Positions 36,355 to 47,559 of a stretch of 64,000 nt of DNA are shown one piece after another. Each line of letters opens with the position of its first letter. Position 1 is the stretch's first letter. Position numbers and translations under genes: made by a program. The stretch is taken from positions 26,732,542 through 26,796,541 of the forward strand of contig NC_056543.1 in the NCBI RefSeq assembly GCF_910596095.1. Direction: 5' to 3'. The notes below the pieces were generated by a model. It had not been told where the DNA came from and searched no databases. It was given only the letters and a program-made list of their open reading frames with translations. This DNA comes from Thunnus maccoyii. Taxonomy: Eukaryota; Chordata; Actinopteri; Scombriformes; Scombridae.

Positions 36355-36975
36355 GTAGGTTACAATTTTTCAAGTCTGTCTGAAAACAAATGTCAGGTGC
36401 CCAAATGGACACTGAAACAGGATTTGCTCGCTGTAATCATTCTTCTTGTTCATACTAAGCATTAGAGGATTCCCTCCAAATGCACTTAGAATGTAAGTGA
36501 TGGACAAAATCCACAGTTCTTGTTCTGTGCAAAAATATATTTTTTAAGTTTATCTGAAGATAATTTGAGGCTTCAGCCATCTGCGTTAGTCAAATAAATT
36601 TAACATCTTCCACAGTTACAGTCTTTTTAGTGAAAAAATTCCCTCCTTGTGTCTTGGCAAACATTTTCCTGTTCAGCTGCAGTGGACGGATCGTAACAAA
36701 AAGAGAGAATTTAGCACTGAAAAGACTGTAACTTTGAAAGATACGGACTTGATTCAATTAATTTGAACAGCTGAAGCCTCATTTTCTTCAAATAAACTTT
36801 GGAATAGATTATTGCATAGAAGGAGGACTGTGGATTTTATCCCCATCACTTACAATGATTAAGGGTTCCCTTTAATAGCCAGTATGAACAGGAGTCATGT
36901 GTATGGCAACACCCCCCCCCCAAAAAAAACACGTCAATGTTCATATAGACACCTGACTTGCTTGAATTGCTCATG
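36355..36975. mobile_element. Foldback MITE with long inverted repeats
   Basis: The left half (TCAGGTG, CTTGTTCATACT, GTAAGTGATGG, AAAATCCACAG, TTGAGGCTTCAGC) recurs as the reverse complement in the right half, with the turn near 36665. This is a common percomorph non-autonomous DNA element, non-coding. The right end may extend slightly. Confidence 0.75.
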
Positions 36976-37529
36976 GAAGACGGACATTTCTCTTGATCAA
37001 CTTGTGTGTTTGACATAAGTTCCGTTTACCTCTGACAGAAATGTAAACTGGTCCATGAGTGCCAAAAATACTGTTTTCCTCAGTAATGGTACCAGCTGAC
37101 CAGACAGCTATCTAGAAGAACTTTTTTTGAAGGGTGACTGAAAATTCCAGAGAAAATGTCGAAATATTTTCCATGTACAGTGATACAGAGACAAAAGTTT
37201 ATATGACCAGGTCATGAACTACACACTGGCTACAATGCGAAGGGGTGGGAGGGTCGGTACACTTCTGAAGTTGGATGATGTCCACACTGCATGCTTACTT
37301 TGTGCTGCATGTGTGCAGTGTTTTGCCTTTGTATAGCAGTTCAAGTTTGACACAAAGCTAACAGTTTCAATTTTTATTTTACTCATTTATTTACTTATTT
37401 ATTCATTTTTCAGGATGGTACCTAGACTGGAGCTGGCAGCATATTTTTTGTTGTACTCACTGTACATTAGTACAAAGTCCTACACACATAACACAAACAC
37501 ACATACACAAACAAGCCTCTCTGGCAAGG

Positions 37530-37760
37530 GATTTCACACCTGCTTGCATTAGTGTCAGATGATGACATCACTGCAATCAGAGGTGTTAAGAAAAAACACA
37601 AACAGCAACATGATGCAGTGTCTTCACATCAAAACATGATGCAATCATTGCTTAACAAACAAGGTAAACTGATTTTTTAAAGAGATCATATCTGTCATGA
37701 CCTTAAACATGTGTGATGCAACCTCTACACATCAACACATGATGCAAGCATGATTAAAGA
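37530..37760 (+). repeat. Direct repeat, copy 2
   Basis: Partner of 35960-36130, with the word ACATGATGCA present three times. Confidence 0.65.
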
Positions 37761-38735
37761 GTCAGTTAGCAAATGACACATGAGACATATTTCTTACTTT
37801 GGGTTATCTAGCTATTCAGAAAATTATGATTTACAAAGAGTTTGATATATTATCACAGTACAAATCATTTTGTTTGAAAAACCCAACAGCATTGCATTTC
37901 TATTTAATCCACCAAACGTTTTCTCAGGAACATTTTTTTTCAAAGAAGCCCTTTTTACATGTTGCTGTATCAAGAAATGCGAGCACTTATGGGGTAGGGG
38001 CATCCTAAAGATGCACACAGAAAGCTGGAATTTTTTGTGTAAATAATCACACAGGAGACAGCAGCTGGTGTGTGTATACTGCAAAACCATTCACACAACA
38101 CTAGAGGGGGGGCTTGGCCCAACAGTCCCTTATTATCTCCCTTTTTATAGTTGACAAAAACCTTTACATGACTGATTATGTAATAAAAACACTGAGTTTA
38201 AAGTCTCACTCAATAGTCCATATTTCAAATTATGAACCGCTCGTGTCACTGTCCACAGTGTCACTGTCCTTATCCTTGTCCATTGTGGTTTGGGCCGGAC
38301 TACTGTGCTGCTTGCTGTGTTATTCAGGGTGGTGTCAGAGAGTCTCCATCTCTGCAGGCCTCAGGTCTACCCGATTATACTCCTTTCCTCCACCTGCCAG
38401 TCCTGGCTCCAGGTAGAGGCTTCATTCTGATATCTTGGTCAATAGACAGCTTCAGCGACTGGGAGAGGAGCCTTCAGTCACCGAGCCATCAGTCTTTGTG
38501 CTGGACTGCTATGCATGCCCTCTGTGGGTGTATTTCTCCACTGCACAATGGCTAACCATGGGATGTTACCCACACTGGCTGCTTTCTTGCACGGTTTTTT
38601 TACTATCTTCACAGCCAACTCAACTTTCCTATTAGACTTTGGGTGTCTGGGTTATGACATGACATGTTCGAAGTCCCATTCCTTTGCAAACTCTCTAAAT
38701 GTTTCATAGTCAAACTGTTGATCCACAGTCTAATC
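37761..38735. other. Unassigned intergenic
   Basis: Short frames only. Nothing recognised. Confidence 0.4.
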
Positions 38736-38739
38736 ACCT

Positions 38740-39010
38740 GGTCAGGCTGCCCATGCCGGCATCACAGCATCACGTGCATCGACGAGGGTGAAGATACGAG
38801 CCATGGCCAGTTTATATAATACATCTTCGAGGGTTGGCATTATGTAATGAGACCTCCTTAAAGCTTGATTTAGTGACTCGGGCTCAATGCTAATCCACTC
38901 GGTGTGTTCTGACACTGAGGCTAAGTGACCCTCTCTCTCATGTTTGTCTAGCTGGGCGTTAACTGCATCTCTGAGTGCAACTGGAACATTATGTGGAGAA
39001 GCCTGCACTG
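38740..39010 (-). mobile_element. Gypsy-type LTR retrotransposon fossil (RT piece)
   Basis: The minus-strand frame contains NVPVALRDAVNAQLDKHERE, SLNQALRRSHYIMPTLEDVL and ARIFTLVDARDA, the N-terminal part of a Gypsy-family reverse transcriptase. It is a short broken remnant; no LTRs seen nearby. Confidence 0.75.
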
Positions 39011-39095
39011 AGGTTATTTTATTTTGCTTCTCGCTATCTCAAGGTCCAGTTTGTGTGTTTTGCCCCTCTATAATAAAATACTTTACGTAGAAAGT

Positions 39096-39724
39096 GTCAG
39101 GTGGGGAAGCAGGAGTGGATCCAAATGCAGAGGCCGGAATGCAGATTTGACGAAAATCTCCTTTAATCATGGGTGGTCAAGTACAGGCAAACAGAGCTGA
39201 ACAGAACTAGCAGACGAGATAACACAAATGATCCAACAAAGACTCTACTCAAAACCAGACCTTAAATACAGACTAAACTAATCAGGGAATGGGGAACAGG
39301 TGACGAGACACAAGGGCAGGCTGGGAGTGATTGGCTGAGGGAAACACAGGAAGCAGGGCAGGGCTGACGAGACTGACACAGGGCAGGTGTGGGGAAGACA
39401 CAGAGCAGAGCAGGGCTAACGAGGGTGAAGCAGGGCAGGTGAGGAGGAGTACATGAACACACAAGGGAAACACAGTAACAAAACCAAAACCCAAAAAAAC
39501 ACAATAATCTAAATACAACTCACACCAACCTGTCCAAGAACCATCATGAACCCAAACTAACGTACACAACACACCAGGCTAAACAACAAAAGGCAGCCCA
39601 AACCCACCACCCAAGAAAACCCATATGACCCGAAGGACTAAACAGAAGTTCAAACCAGGAGACCCCAAAGAACACAAGAACATAAAAAGACCAAAAAACA
39701 CCCAAAGTCCAGGCAGGGTGTGAC
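39096..39724. mobile_element. Interspersed element with 7-bp target duplication
   Basis: It begins GTCAGGTGGGG and ends CAGGGTGTGAC, flanked on both sides by AGAAAGT (39089-39095 and 39725-39731). Rich in CA/AAC and AGGGCAGG words. No coding capacity seen. Non-autonomous; class not identified. Confidence 0.6.
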
Positions 39725-39731
39725 AGAAAGT

Positions 39732-40726
39732 TACCGATTTGCCATCTGCTGAAGATATGAAGATCCTGATCTTTATCAAGTTTTGGAGATTTTGCTAACC
39801 TACTTGTAGATTTAACACTAATGAAGTGTTCATAATGATATTCCTTTTGTACAATACTTTAGGCAGAAGTTTTAACAGTTGCCAATTTTTCAGCCATTTG
39901 ATAATGTGGAGAATGTTATACAACAACAGAAGAGGTTACATAAAACTAGATGATGCAACACAGGTAATAAGCAACTGTAGCTTCTTCTATTTGTTACTCT
40001 GCTTACTCAAAGGTCTGCACTGTCAAGCAATTGGTCAACAGTGCAAGGTCATATGTCCAAAGTTGAACTTGATGTGAAAACTTGCAGATTTGACTCACTC
40101 CTGCAAAGGCATCCACTAATTGCTAATTGATTATGCAGCAAAATTTAGCTGTATTAAATGCTGGTGTGACCGGGCCCAAGCAACGCACCCAAAATCTGCC
40201 ATAATTAAGTTTTGGGTAATGTTAGTGGCTCGGTTTTTCTCTGATGAGTGGGGAAGTGTTTTTTCTAAACTCACATTAGTCCTCCATCCTTAAAGCCTTT
40301 TCTCTTGTAAAAGTAAAACATACTGTTTGGAAATACTAATTTAAATATCACACAAATCAATCCTTGTGTTGCTCATTCAAGTAACTTAGTAAACATCTGA
40401 CAGCAGTATGTTAGAAATAATAGTCTGATATTATGTTCTTTTCTCATAATACTGTGCTATAATTGTAGCTAAATGTTCGCAGGTCTTCACTAGTTACTTA
40501 ATAATGAGAAATAGGCTGACATTTTTTGTTTGTGATAGAAAGGGGAAAAGAAAGAAAATTAGAGACAGAGTGTAGCTTTTCATTACTCTATTCAGTTCCC
40601 AACATGACCAGATCAACCTCAGAAAGTGAGAGAGGCATTCAAAGAAAGGGTGATGACGAAGATGCTGATGAGGAGTATGTTGCACAAAGCTTTTCTGTCT
40701 CTCTGAGACAGGGGAGCAAGGAGAGA
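39732..40726. other. Intergenic before G3
   Basis: No gene seen. From about 40640 the sequence resembles the 5' flanks of other TAARs. Confidence 0.5.
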
Positions 40727-40734
40727 GATAAATG
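40727..40734 (+). promoter_or_regulatory. Candidate TATA-like box of G3
   Basis: GATAAATG followed by AGCTGTGTGA, 71 bp before the ATG. See the matching boxes at G2, G4, G5 and G6. Confidence 0.45.
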
Positions 40735-40797
40735 AGCTGTGTGACCAAGAGATGTGGTCAGAAATTTGCCAGAGCTCAGCAGCTTATCCTCTCACTG

Positions 40798-42006
40798 ATG
40801 ATGGACACCCTGGAGGAAGCTGAACTCTGCTTTCCACAACTCCTCAACTCATCTTGCAGGAAGCCAGAACCTCCTCATTCTGCTATTTTTATTTACATTC
40901 TGCTGTTCGTCATCTCTATGTTCACTGCAGCCCTCAACCTGCTGGTCGTCATTTCCATCTCCCATTTCAGGCAGAAATAAGCATTTCAGCATACTAACTA
41001 ATATATTGTTAGAATTCCAGAGAAAGAGGTGGTTTTGTGTGTTTTATCCTGGTTGTTCAATAAAACCTTTGAATGTGACTAGTGCTTACAGCAGCCACAC
41101 ACTCAATTTTGTTACAAGGTGAATCATTACTGCTCTTTTTTCATAACCACAACTGTTATTATTATATTCACAGTGATGATGTTCTCTCACTGCAGGCAGC
41201 TCCACACTTCCACCAACCTCCTCCTCCTCTCTCTGGCTGTCTCAGACTTTCTTGTGGGCCTTCTGGTGATGCCCGTTGAAATCCTCTTGACAGAGACCTG
41301 CTGGATCCTGGGTGACATCATGTGTGCTCTGTATTATGTTTTACCTTTCATAATAACCTCTGCCTCCGTTGGAAACATGGTGCTCATATCAGTCGACCGC
41401 TATGTGGCTATTTGTGACCCTCTGCATTACCCCACAAAAGTCACTAAAAAAATAGTTATAATATGTATTTGCCTGTGTTGGATTTGTTCTGTTTTCTATA
41501 GCATTATCCTTTTATATGATAACCTGAAGCAACCAGGCAGGTATAATTCCTGCTATGGAGAATGTGTGGTAAATATTACAGGGGCTGTTGACCTTGTTTT
41601 GACCTTCATCATTCCCATTTCTGTCATCATAGTTCTGTATATGAGAGTATTTGTGGTGGCTGTGTCTCAGGCTCGTGCTATGAGGTCTGGCATTGCAGCT
41701 GTTTCACTCCAGCATTCAGTGAAAATAACTGTTTTGAAATCTGAGATTAAAGCAGCCAGGACTCTTGGTATTGTTATAGTTGTGTTTCTGATGTGTTTCT
41801 CTCCATATTACTGTGTGTCTCTCACAGGCCAGGACATCTTGGTCGGTTCTACAACTGAGGCCTTCATGATTTTTCTCATGTATTTTAACTCTTGTCTAAA
41901 CCCCGTCATATATGCCTTTTTCCACCCCTGGTTTAAAAAAGCTATTAAACTCATTGTTACTCTTCAGATACTGCAGCCTGACTCCTGTGAGGCCAACATA
42001 CTGTAG
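40798..42006 (+). CDS. Trace amine-associated receptor, intact (G3)
   Basis: Two-exon TAAR of 327 residues. Exon 1 is 40798-40970 (MMDTLEEAELCFPQLLNSSC to VISISHF) and exon 2 is 41196-42006. The junction is AG|GCAGAA to CTGCAG|GCAGCTCC, a GC-AG intron of 225 nt. Pro3.32 (ALYYVLP) and Asp5.42 (VDLVLTFIIP) give the non-classical amine site. Exon 2 is almost the same as in G2 and G6, but exon 1 and most of the intron are clearly different from G2. The similarity begins near TATTCACAGTGATGATG, about 25 nt before the acceptor. The TM7 fingerprint reads FFHPWF, with His for Tyr. An in-frame ATG at 41119 within the intron makes exon 2 look like a 295-codon single-exon gene, but that form would lack the true TM1. 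The second ATG of exon 1, at 40801, is an alternative start. Confidence 0.92.
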
Positions 42007-42679
42007 CCAGAAACTGTAGAATGAGTGAAAAGGCTGTATACGTATTTACACAAATCTTTTTAAAAGCTGTTTTTTTTCATAGTGTATAACAATTCAGGAG
42101 CTGGAAGATGAGCATCTTGTGGTGACTGTAATGGTACATATAATGTAAATCATTTACTATTTAATCTCATACATGCTTCTCAGTTAGTACAGTCACATAG
42201 TACATCACACAAGTTTTTAAAGGAGAGAATGTTGATGATGAAAAGATCTGCAAGTTCTGGAGGAACCAGTTAATTGGAAAAAAAGAAAATCATCCAGCAA
42301 CAGCAGTCTGAAGTCAGAATTCTCCACACACTTTTTGTTTTTGTTAACAGGTGTCCAGTTTGGTGCTTTCACTAACAGATTCTAATGGTTTCACTGGCTG
42401 TATGTGTGTATGTATGATAAAATAAAATAAACTGACAACAGATCTACAGTGAAGTGGTCTTCTAAAATCATGAAATAAACGAATAAACAGTTCACACACT
42501 GCAGTGGACGGGCTGTTTATTTGTTCATTTTATGATTTGCTCACTTTCAGCCCAACACCTGTCCTCCTCTTTGGTTTGGATGTGCGTGCACACTGCAATC
42601 GTCTTCTAAAATCACACATCATTATGTTACAATCCTGTTCACTGAGGTCATTTTAAAACACTGACAGTGGCAGAATTAC

Positions 42680-42790
42680 AGTATTAGTATTACTGGATCT
42701 CAGTGCCGCATTTGACACGGTTGACCACAACATATGACTAGACAGACTGGAAAAGTTGGTGGGACTTTCTGGCACAGTACTAAACTGGGA
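42680..42790 (+). mobile_element. LINE RT fragment, unit 1
   Basis: Encodes LLDLSAAFDTVDHN and LDRLEKLVGLSGTVLNW, the RT palm motif of L2/CR1-type LINEs. About 110 bp only, abutting the Penelope-like element. Copy at 59063-59172. Confidence 0.8.
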
Positions 42791-42839
42791 GGAAAAAACA
42801 AACTTCAGGCACTCATGCGTGGAGCAGGAATGGAAAAAC

Positions 42840-44340
42840 TCTGGGATTAAGTGAAAAAGTCTTTATTCAACATGGCTACTTACAATTAAAAAACCGACCT
42901 GTTTCAATCATAATGGTCTTCATCAGGGTACAGGGGTGAACAAACAACAGGCAAACATTTTATAAACTTGGCAGGGGTGTCACCCAATCCTGATTATTGA
43001 GTGAACGCAGGTGTTTGACAGGAAATGGATCACAATGAGAAGCCATGTTTAAAATGGCATGCCTCTCCAAGTACTCAGGAAATATCCTGCACAAAAATGA
43101 GAAATAAATGACCAAAACAACAAGATTGTATACGTCAAATCAGTACATTTCCAAAAATAATCAATTACTTAAATTATGTAACCATACACATGAATGATAC
43201 TCTACATTCACAGAAAAGGTGTGTAATCAATCTCCTCATTTAAACCAGGATATACCGTTGCATCAAGTTTGAAAATCTAAAAAGTTTCCCTTTTGAGAAG
43301 TCTGCGTAAACAATCACCACCCCTGATAGACATCTTTAGTAATTCTAAACCCTCTATCCTCAACAAGGAATCATTACTATTATGTACCTCTTTGAAGTGT
43401 TTGGCCATGGGGTAGTCCACATTCTGGGTTCTGATCACATATTTGTGTTCTGAAAGTCTGTCCTTAAGGCATCTTTTGGTGCATCCTATACAAAAACAGT
43501 TACATGGGCATGTGAGACGGTTTACAACAAAAGTAGTGTTACAGTTTATAAAGTCTCTCTGATTGTACTTTCTTCCTGTTTTCAGGTAAATGTCTTTGTT
43601 TGAATCACATTTGAACAGTGCTTGCATGTGTTAATAAAACTTGAAAGTACCCGAGGGCCTCTTTATCCACATGTCCTCTTTATGTACTGGTAAATAACTG
43701 TGTGCCAATTTTTCTTTTATAGTAGGAGCTCGTTTGTAGGATATAACTGGTGGTTCTGGGAAAAACTCTCAGATTAGGGTCACTTTTTAAGATAGCCCAA
43801 TTAGAATGAATGGTATGTTTAATGTTCTGAGATTCAGTGCTATAACGCGTGACAAAAAATTAATTGGGGGAATTCCTCTCTTGTTTGTCAGACTTGCACA
43901 ATAGATTGCTGCAGTTTACAGGTCGGACTTTTTCTAAGGCAGTGGAAATAATATGTAGCTTATAAGACCTTTCCTTGAGTAGCTCTGATAGGCTTTTGGC
44001 CTGCTTCTCAAAGTCAGAGTCAGAGTCACAAATCCGCCTGCCTCTTTGAAACTGTCCATAAGGGATATTCTTTTTTTTGATGTGGAGGGTGGAAGGAATG
44101 ATAATGAAGTAAAGAATTTCTGTTTTTTTGCGAAATAAAGTGGTATGTAAACCATTGTCATCATCTTTATATATAGTGAGATCCAAGAAATAGATTTTTT
44201 CTTTAGAGTATTCCATGTTTAGACTTTACATTCACTCTCAGGACATTATTATGAAGTTGCTGCACACTATTCTTGACCACAGCAGCTTCATATTGTGTTA
44301 TGCTGCTGCTGTTGCTGCTGAGTCCAATTATCCTTGTATC
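42840..44340 (-). mobile_element. Penelope-like element, 3' part (unit 1)
   Basis: Minus-strand frames are in the order expected for a Penelope-like retroelement. 44216-43860 encodes the end of the RT region (IYFLDLTIYKDD, NIPYGQFQRGRRICDSDSDF). 43627-43277 encodes a GIY-YIG-type endonuclease (FINCNTTFVVNRLTCPCNC, CLKDRLSEHKYVIR, MAKHFKEVH). The 3' end near 42850 carries the GATGAAGACC-type tail. The RT core upstream is missing and the two frames are separated by a decayed stretch, so the element is dead. In this copy a Cys replaces Arg in the endonuclease motif IGRTKR seen in the second copy. Confidence 0.75.
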
Positions 44341-44589
44341 TCTTTTGGATCAGGTTTATCTCTTTTTCTTTTTTTTGAAAATGAATGAGTATGCTCACTC
44401 AGACTTTTAAAATGAAGGCTTTTTACATTTTCAGAATGAGTGAAGGAATTAGGAGAGAGGAGACAGAAGTGAGGAAGAATTGCACAATGTAATGGTGTTG
44501 AAAGAAATACAAGGAGAAAGTAAAGAACTGATTTAAGATTTACTAAATAATTACTCTGTTGTTAAAATGGCATTACATTTGGTGTAGTT

Positions 44590-44680
44590 TAGGACTTGGG
44601 ATTTGACTTGGAACTTGAGTGTGAAGACTTGAGACTTACTTGAGACTTGCCAAAAAATGACTTGGTCCCACCATTGCTTT
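44590..44680. repeat. Short imperfect minisatellite (GACTTGRGACTT-like), unit 1
   Basis: About 10-bp units of ACTTGGGACTTG type. The copy at 60975-61080 has extra units. Confidence 0.6.
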
Positions 44681-45269
44681 ATAGCATAGCCTCATTGCTC
44701 CAATCAATGCTGTTGCAGCTGCAGCACACAGCAGTTTTCAGCAAATGAATGATGTAACTGGTGAACACGAGCATTTAGCTGCTAAAGAGCCATATACAAG
44801 TATACAGTATACAGTCTTTCAGAAGTTGGTGGAGACCAAACCAAAGCTAAAATGAGAGTGAATAATGGACTTACACTTACATCAGGTGACATAACTCATA
44901 ATTAATGCTGATGTTGCTCCATGTCTGGTGGATGTGTAAATAGGCGACTGTTTGCTAACATGTTAGCCACAAGGCCATAATACGTCAAACATGTCTGTGA
45001 TGTTCAGCTTTTTGTGGATTTCTTTGCCCATGTGGCCAAGAAACTGATATTGCTTTCAGACCTAACTGCTGAAACTGTTATCACAAGATTTTAAAATATT
45101 ATCAGGATGTAATGGAAATGTTAGATGCAAACAGAAAGAGAAAAAAAGAGCAGGTACCAAGACAAGATGGGAAAAAAAGTATGATGAATAGATTGAGGGA
45201 GGAGGGCCATCAGGCTCCATGTAAGAGAAAACATGAGCTATAGTTAGGGGGAGGCAAAGGGAGGAGAGT

Positions 45270-45277
45270 GATAAAAG
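45270..45277 (+). promoter_or_regulatory. Candidate TATA-like box of G4
   Basis: GATAAAAG followed by AGCTGTGTGA, 66 bp before the ATG. Confidence 0.5.
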
Positions 45278-45335
45278 AGCTGTGTGATAGAGAGCTTCCG
45301 CCAATAAGCTGCAAGGGCTCTGGAGCTTCTCCTCA

Positions 45336-47378
45336 ATGATGATGGAGACCCTGGAGGGAGCTGGACTCTGCTTTCCACACCTGAACTCTTCCTGCAAGAA
45401 ACCCACACATCCTCACACTGAGGCCATGCTGATATATGTTCTGCTGTCCTCCATTTCTCTGGTCACTGTTGCTCTTAACCTGCTGGTCATCTTCTCCATC
45501 TCCCACTTCAGGCATATATAATATAAACTAAATGATATAAACTCTCCAACATAAGCTGAAATGTTATTGTAACCTGAACGTGCCGTAGCCTCTCGACACA
45601 CCCGGGGACTCTGCGTTGTGTTTATCAGTGTGAGATGGGGTGGCGTGCGGAGAGAAGGAGACGCACGACACAGGGGTTCTGGATTGTGGTTGAGACCTGG
45701 GGACACTTCATTGGCTCACAATGACAGCTTTCATCTCTGTTGCTGGTCCGCTATACTGGCTGCTGGCTCCATGACCTCACGAAGTAGTGAAAGTAAACTT
45801 TTTTTTAGAAAATATGTCCTCATGCCAAAATAAATAGTACAAAATAAAAATTCGAGAAAATAACAAATTACTGCATGTTGAAATTACATAAGGCACTCTT
45901 AACATATAATTTAGTGTAAAAATAAATTAAATGACATAACAGGACCGATAGCAGACAATAAACGAAAAGCTTATTCTTCATCCTGTACTATTTCCACTTA
46001 ATGGGTGCTCTGCTCGTACACAGCAAGCTAGTCAACATTACGGCCAATATTTACATACAAAAACACTCTCGCTTACTTCTCAAACTCACACCTAGGCCTA
46101 GGTTAACGTCTTAATAAACACAATCACTGAACATATCAGCTGGATGGGTGTTTTTAGCCCAGATAATTAGGATAATGTAGGGCGCCATTTACACTACTTA
46201 CCCTACGAAGTAGTGAAAGAAAAAAATGGCGTCCCGCACAGAATGAATTACAGAACTACAGTGTCCTGCAAGGGACAAAAAAACGATAAATGCTAAATTC
46301 TCAGGGGAATACACAGCACAACAATGACACCCAGTGGCTAATTTAGGCTACTGCCCTACATTATAATTTACATAAATAGCTTGACCTACGAGAAGACATT
46401 GTTTTGATGTGGTATATAAATGTTACGTTTACTGCTTTGTTTTGTTTGTGACAGTGATTTACTGTAAAGTAATTATTATATTGCTGCATTATTCTATTTA
46501 CAGATTGTTTGTTATGTCTGTATGATTACAATATATTGATTATACTCTCCCTGTCCAGGCAGCTCCACACCCCCACCAACCTCCTCCTCCTCTCTCTGGC
46601 TGTCTCAGATCTCCTTGTGGGTCTCCTGCTGATGCCTGTTGAAATCATCTACATAGAAGCCTGCTGGTTTCTTGGTGATATTGTGTGCACTCTGTATTAT
46701 GTTGTAGACTACATCATTACCTCTACCTCGGTAGCCAATATGGTGCTCTTGTCATTTGACCGTTACATAGCCATTTGTGACCCTCTGCATTACCCCACCA
46801 AAGTCACTAAGAGAAGAGCAGAAATCTGTGTGTGTTTGTGTTGGATTTGTTCTGTCTTCTATCGGATTCTCCTTTTAAATGATCACCTGGAACAACCAGG
46901 AAGGTCCAATTCCTGCTTGGGAGAGTGTGTGGTTGTCATCAACTACATTGCAGGAGTTGTTGACCTTGCTTTCACCTTTATTATTCCCATTACTGTCATC
47001 ATAATTCTGTATACCAGAGTATTTGTGGTGGCTGTGTCTCAGGCTCGTGCCATTCGGTCTCACATTGCAGCTGTTTCAGCTCAGTGCTCAGGGGCTGTAA
47101 CTGTGAGGACAACTGTGATGAAGGCAGCCAGGACTCTTGGTATTGTTGTAGTTGTGTTTCTGATTTGTTTCTGCCCGTACTACTACTCAGCTCTGGCAGG
47201 TGAAGACACTACAGTCAGTGCTTCATATGCAGCTTTTGATATCTGGCTGGCACATTTCAACTCCTGTCTGAACCCTGTGATCTATACCTTTTTCTACCCT
47301 TGGTTCAGAAAATCTATTAAACTCATTTTTACGCTTCAGATACTGAAGACTGGCTCCCGTGATGCTAAAATATTGTAA
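45336..47378 (+). CDS. Trace amine-associated receptor, intact (G4)
   Basis: Two-exon TAAR of 331 residues. Exon 1 is 45336-45511 (MMMETLEGAGLCFPHLNSSC to IFSISHF) and exon 2 is 46559-47378. The donor AG|GCATAT is GC-type. The intron is 1047 nt because it holds an LTR-like insertion. Both Asp3.32 (TLYYVVD) and Asp5.42 (VDLAFTFIIP) are present, the pattern of diamine-type fish TAARs. DRY and NSCLNPVIYTFFYPWF are intact. The start of TM6 reads VRTTVMKAAR where G5 has VKKTEMKAAR, so Glu6.30, usually paired with the DRY Arg, is Val here. The start could also be the second or third Met. Paralogue of G5 in the second duplication unit. Confidence 0.92.
45568..46360. mobile_element. Solo-LTR-like insertion in the G4 intron
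   Basis: A 793-bp block begins TGTAACC and ends CCTACA, with TG...CA ends. It is flanked by a TTAT duplication (45564-45567 and 46361-46364). The G5 intron in unit 2 has the empty site with a single TTAT (61978-61981). No coding sequence is seen, so it is a lone terminal repeat rather than a whole element. Family not identified. Relatively young, probably inserted after the duplication. Confidence 0.7.
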
Positions 47379-47559
47379 AGACAGACTAGGGTGTTTAAAC
47401 TTTGTCTTTAAACTGAGATGCTCTTTATGGAAGGTGAATGTATTAATTAGTTTTTGTGCAAAGACACATAGAATCAAGTGGAAAACCTGTTCTTGTGTAT
47501 GTATATTAAACACTAGATTAATCTTGGTCTCTATAAAACATTCCATTCTAACATCATTA

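Noticed and set aside
39262-39572. Pro/Cys-rich minus-strand frames
   Set aside because: Low-complexity translation of the interspersed element at 39096-39724.
45333-45515. Minus-strand frames over TAAR exon 1 (also at 61747-61929, 49467-49658, 46875-47063)
   Set aside because: Antisense shadows of conserved TAAR coding sequence. They recur wherever exon 1 or exon 2 recurs.
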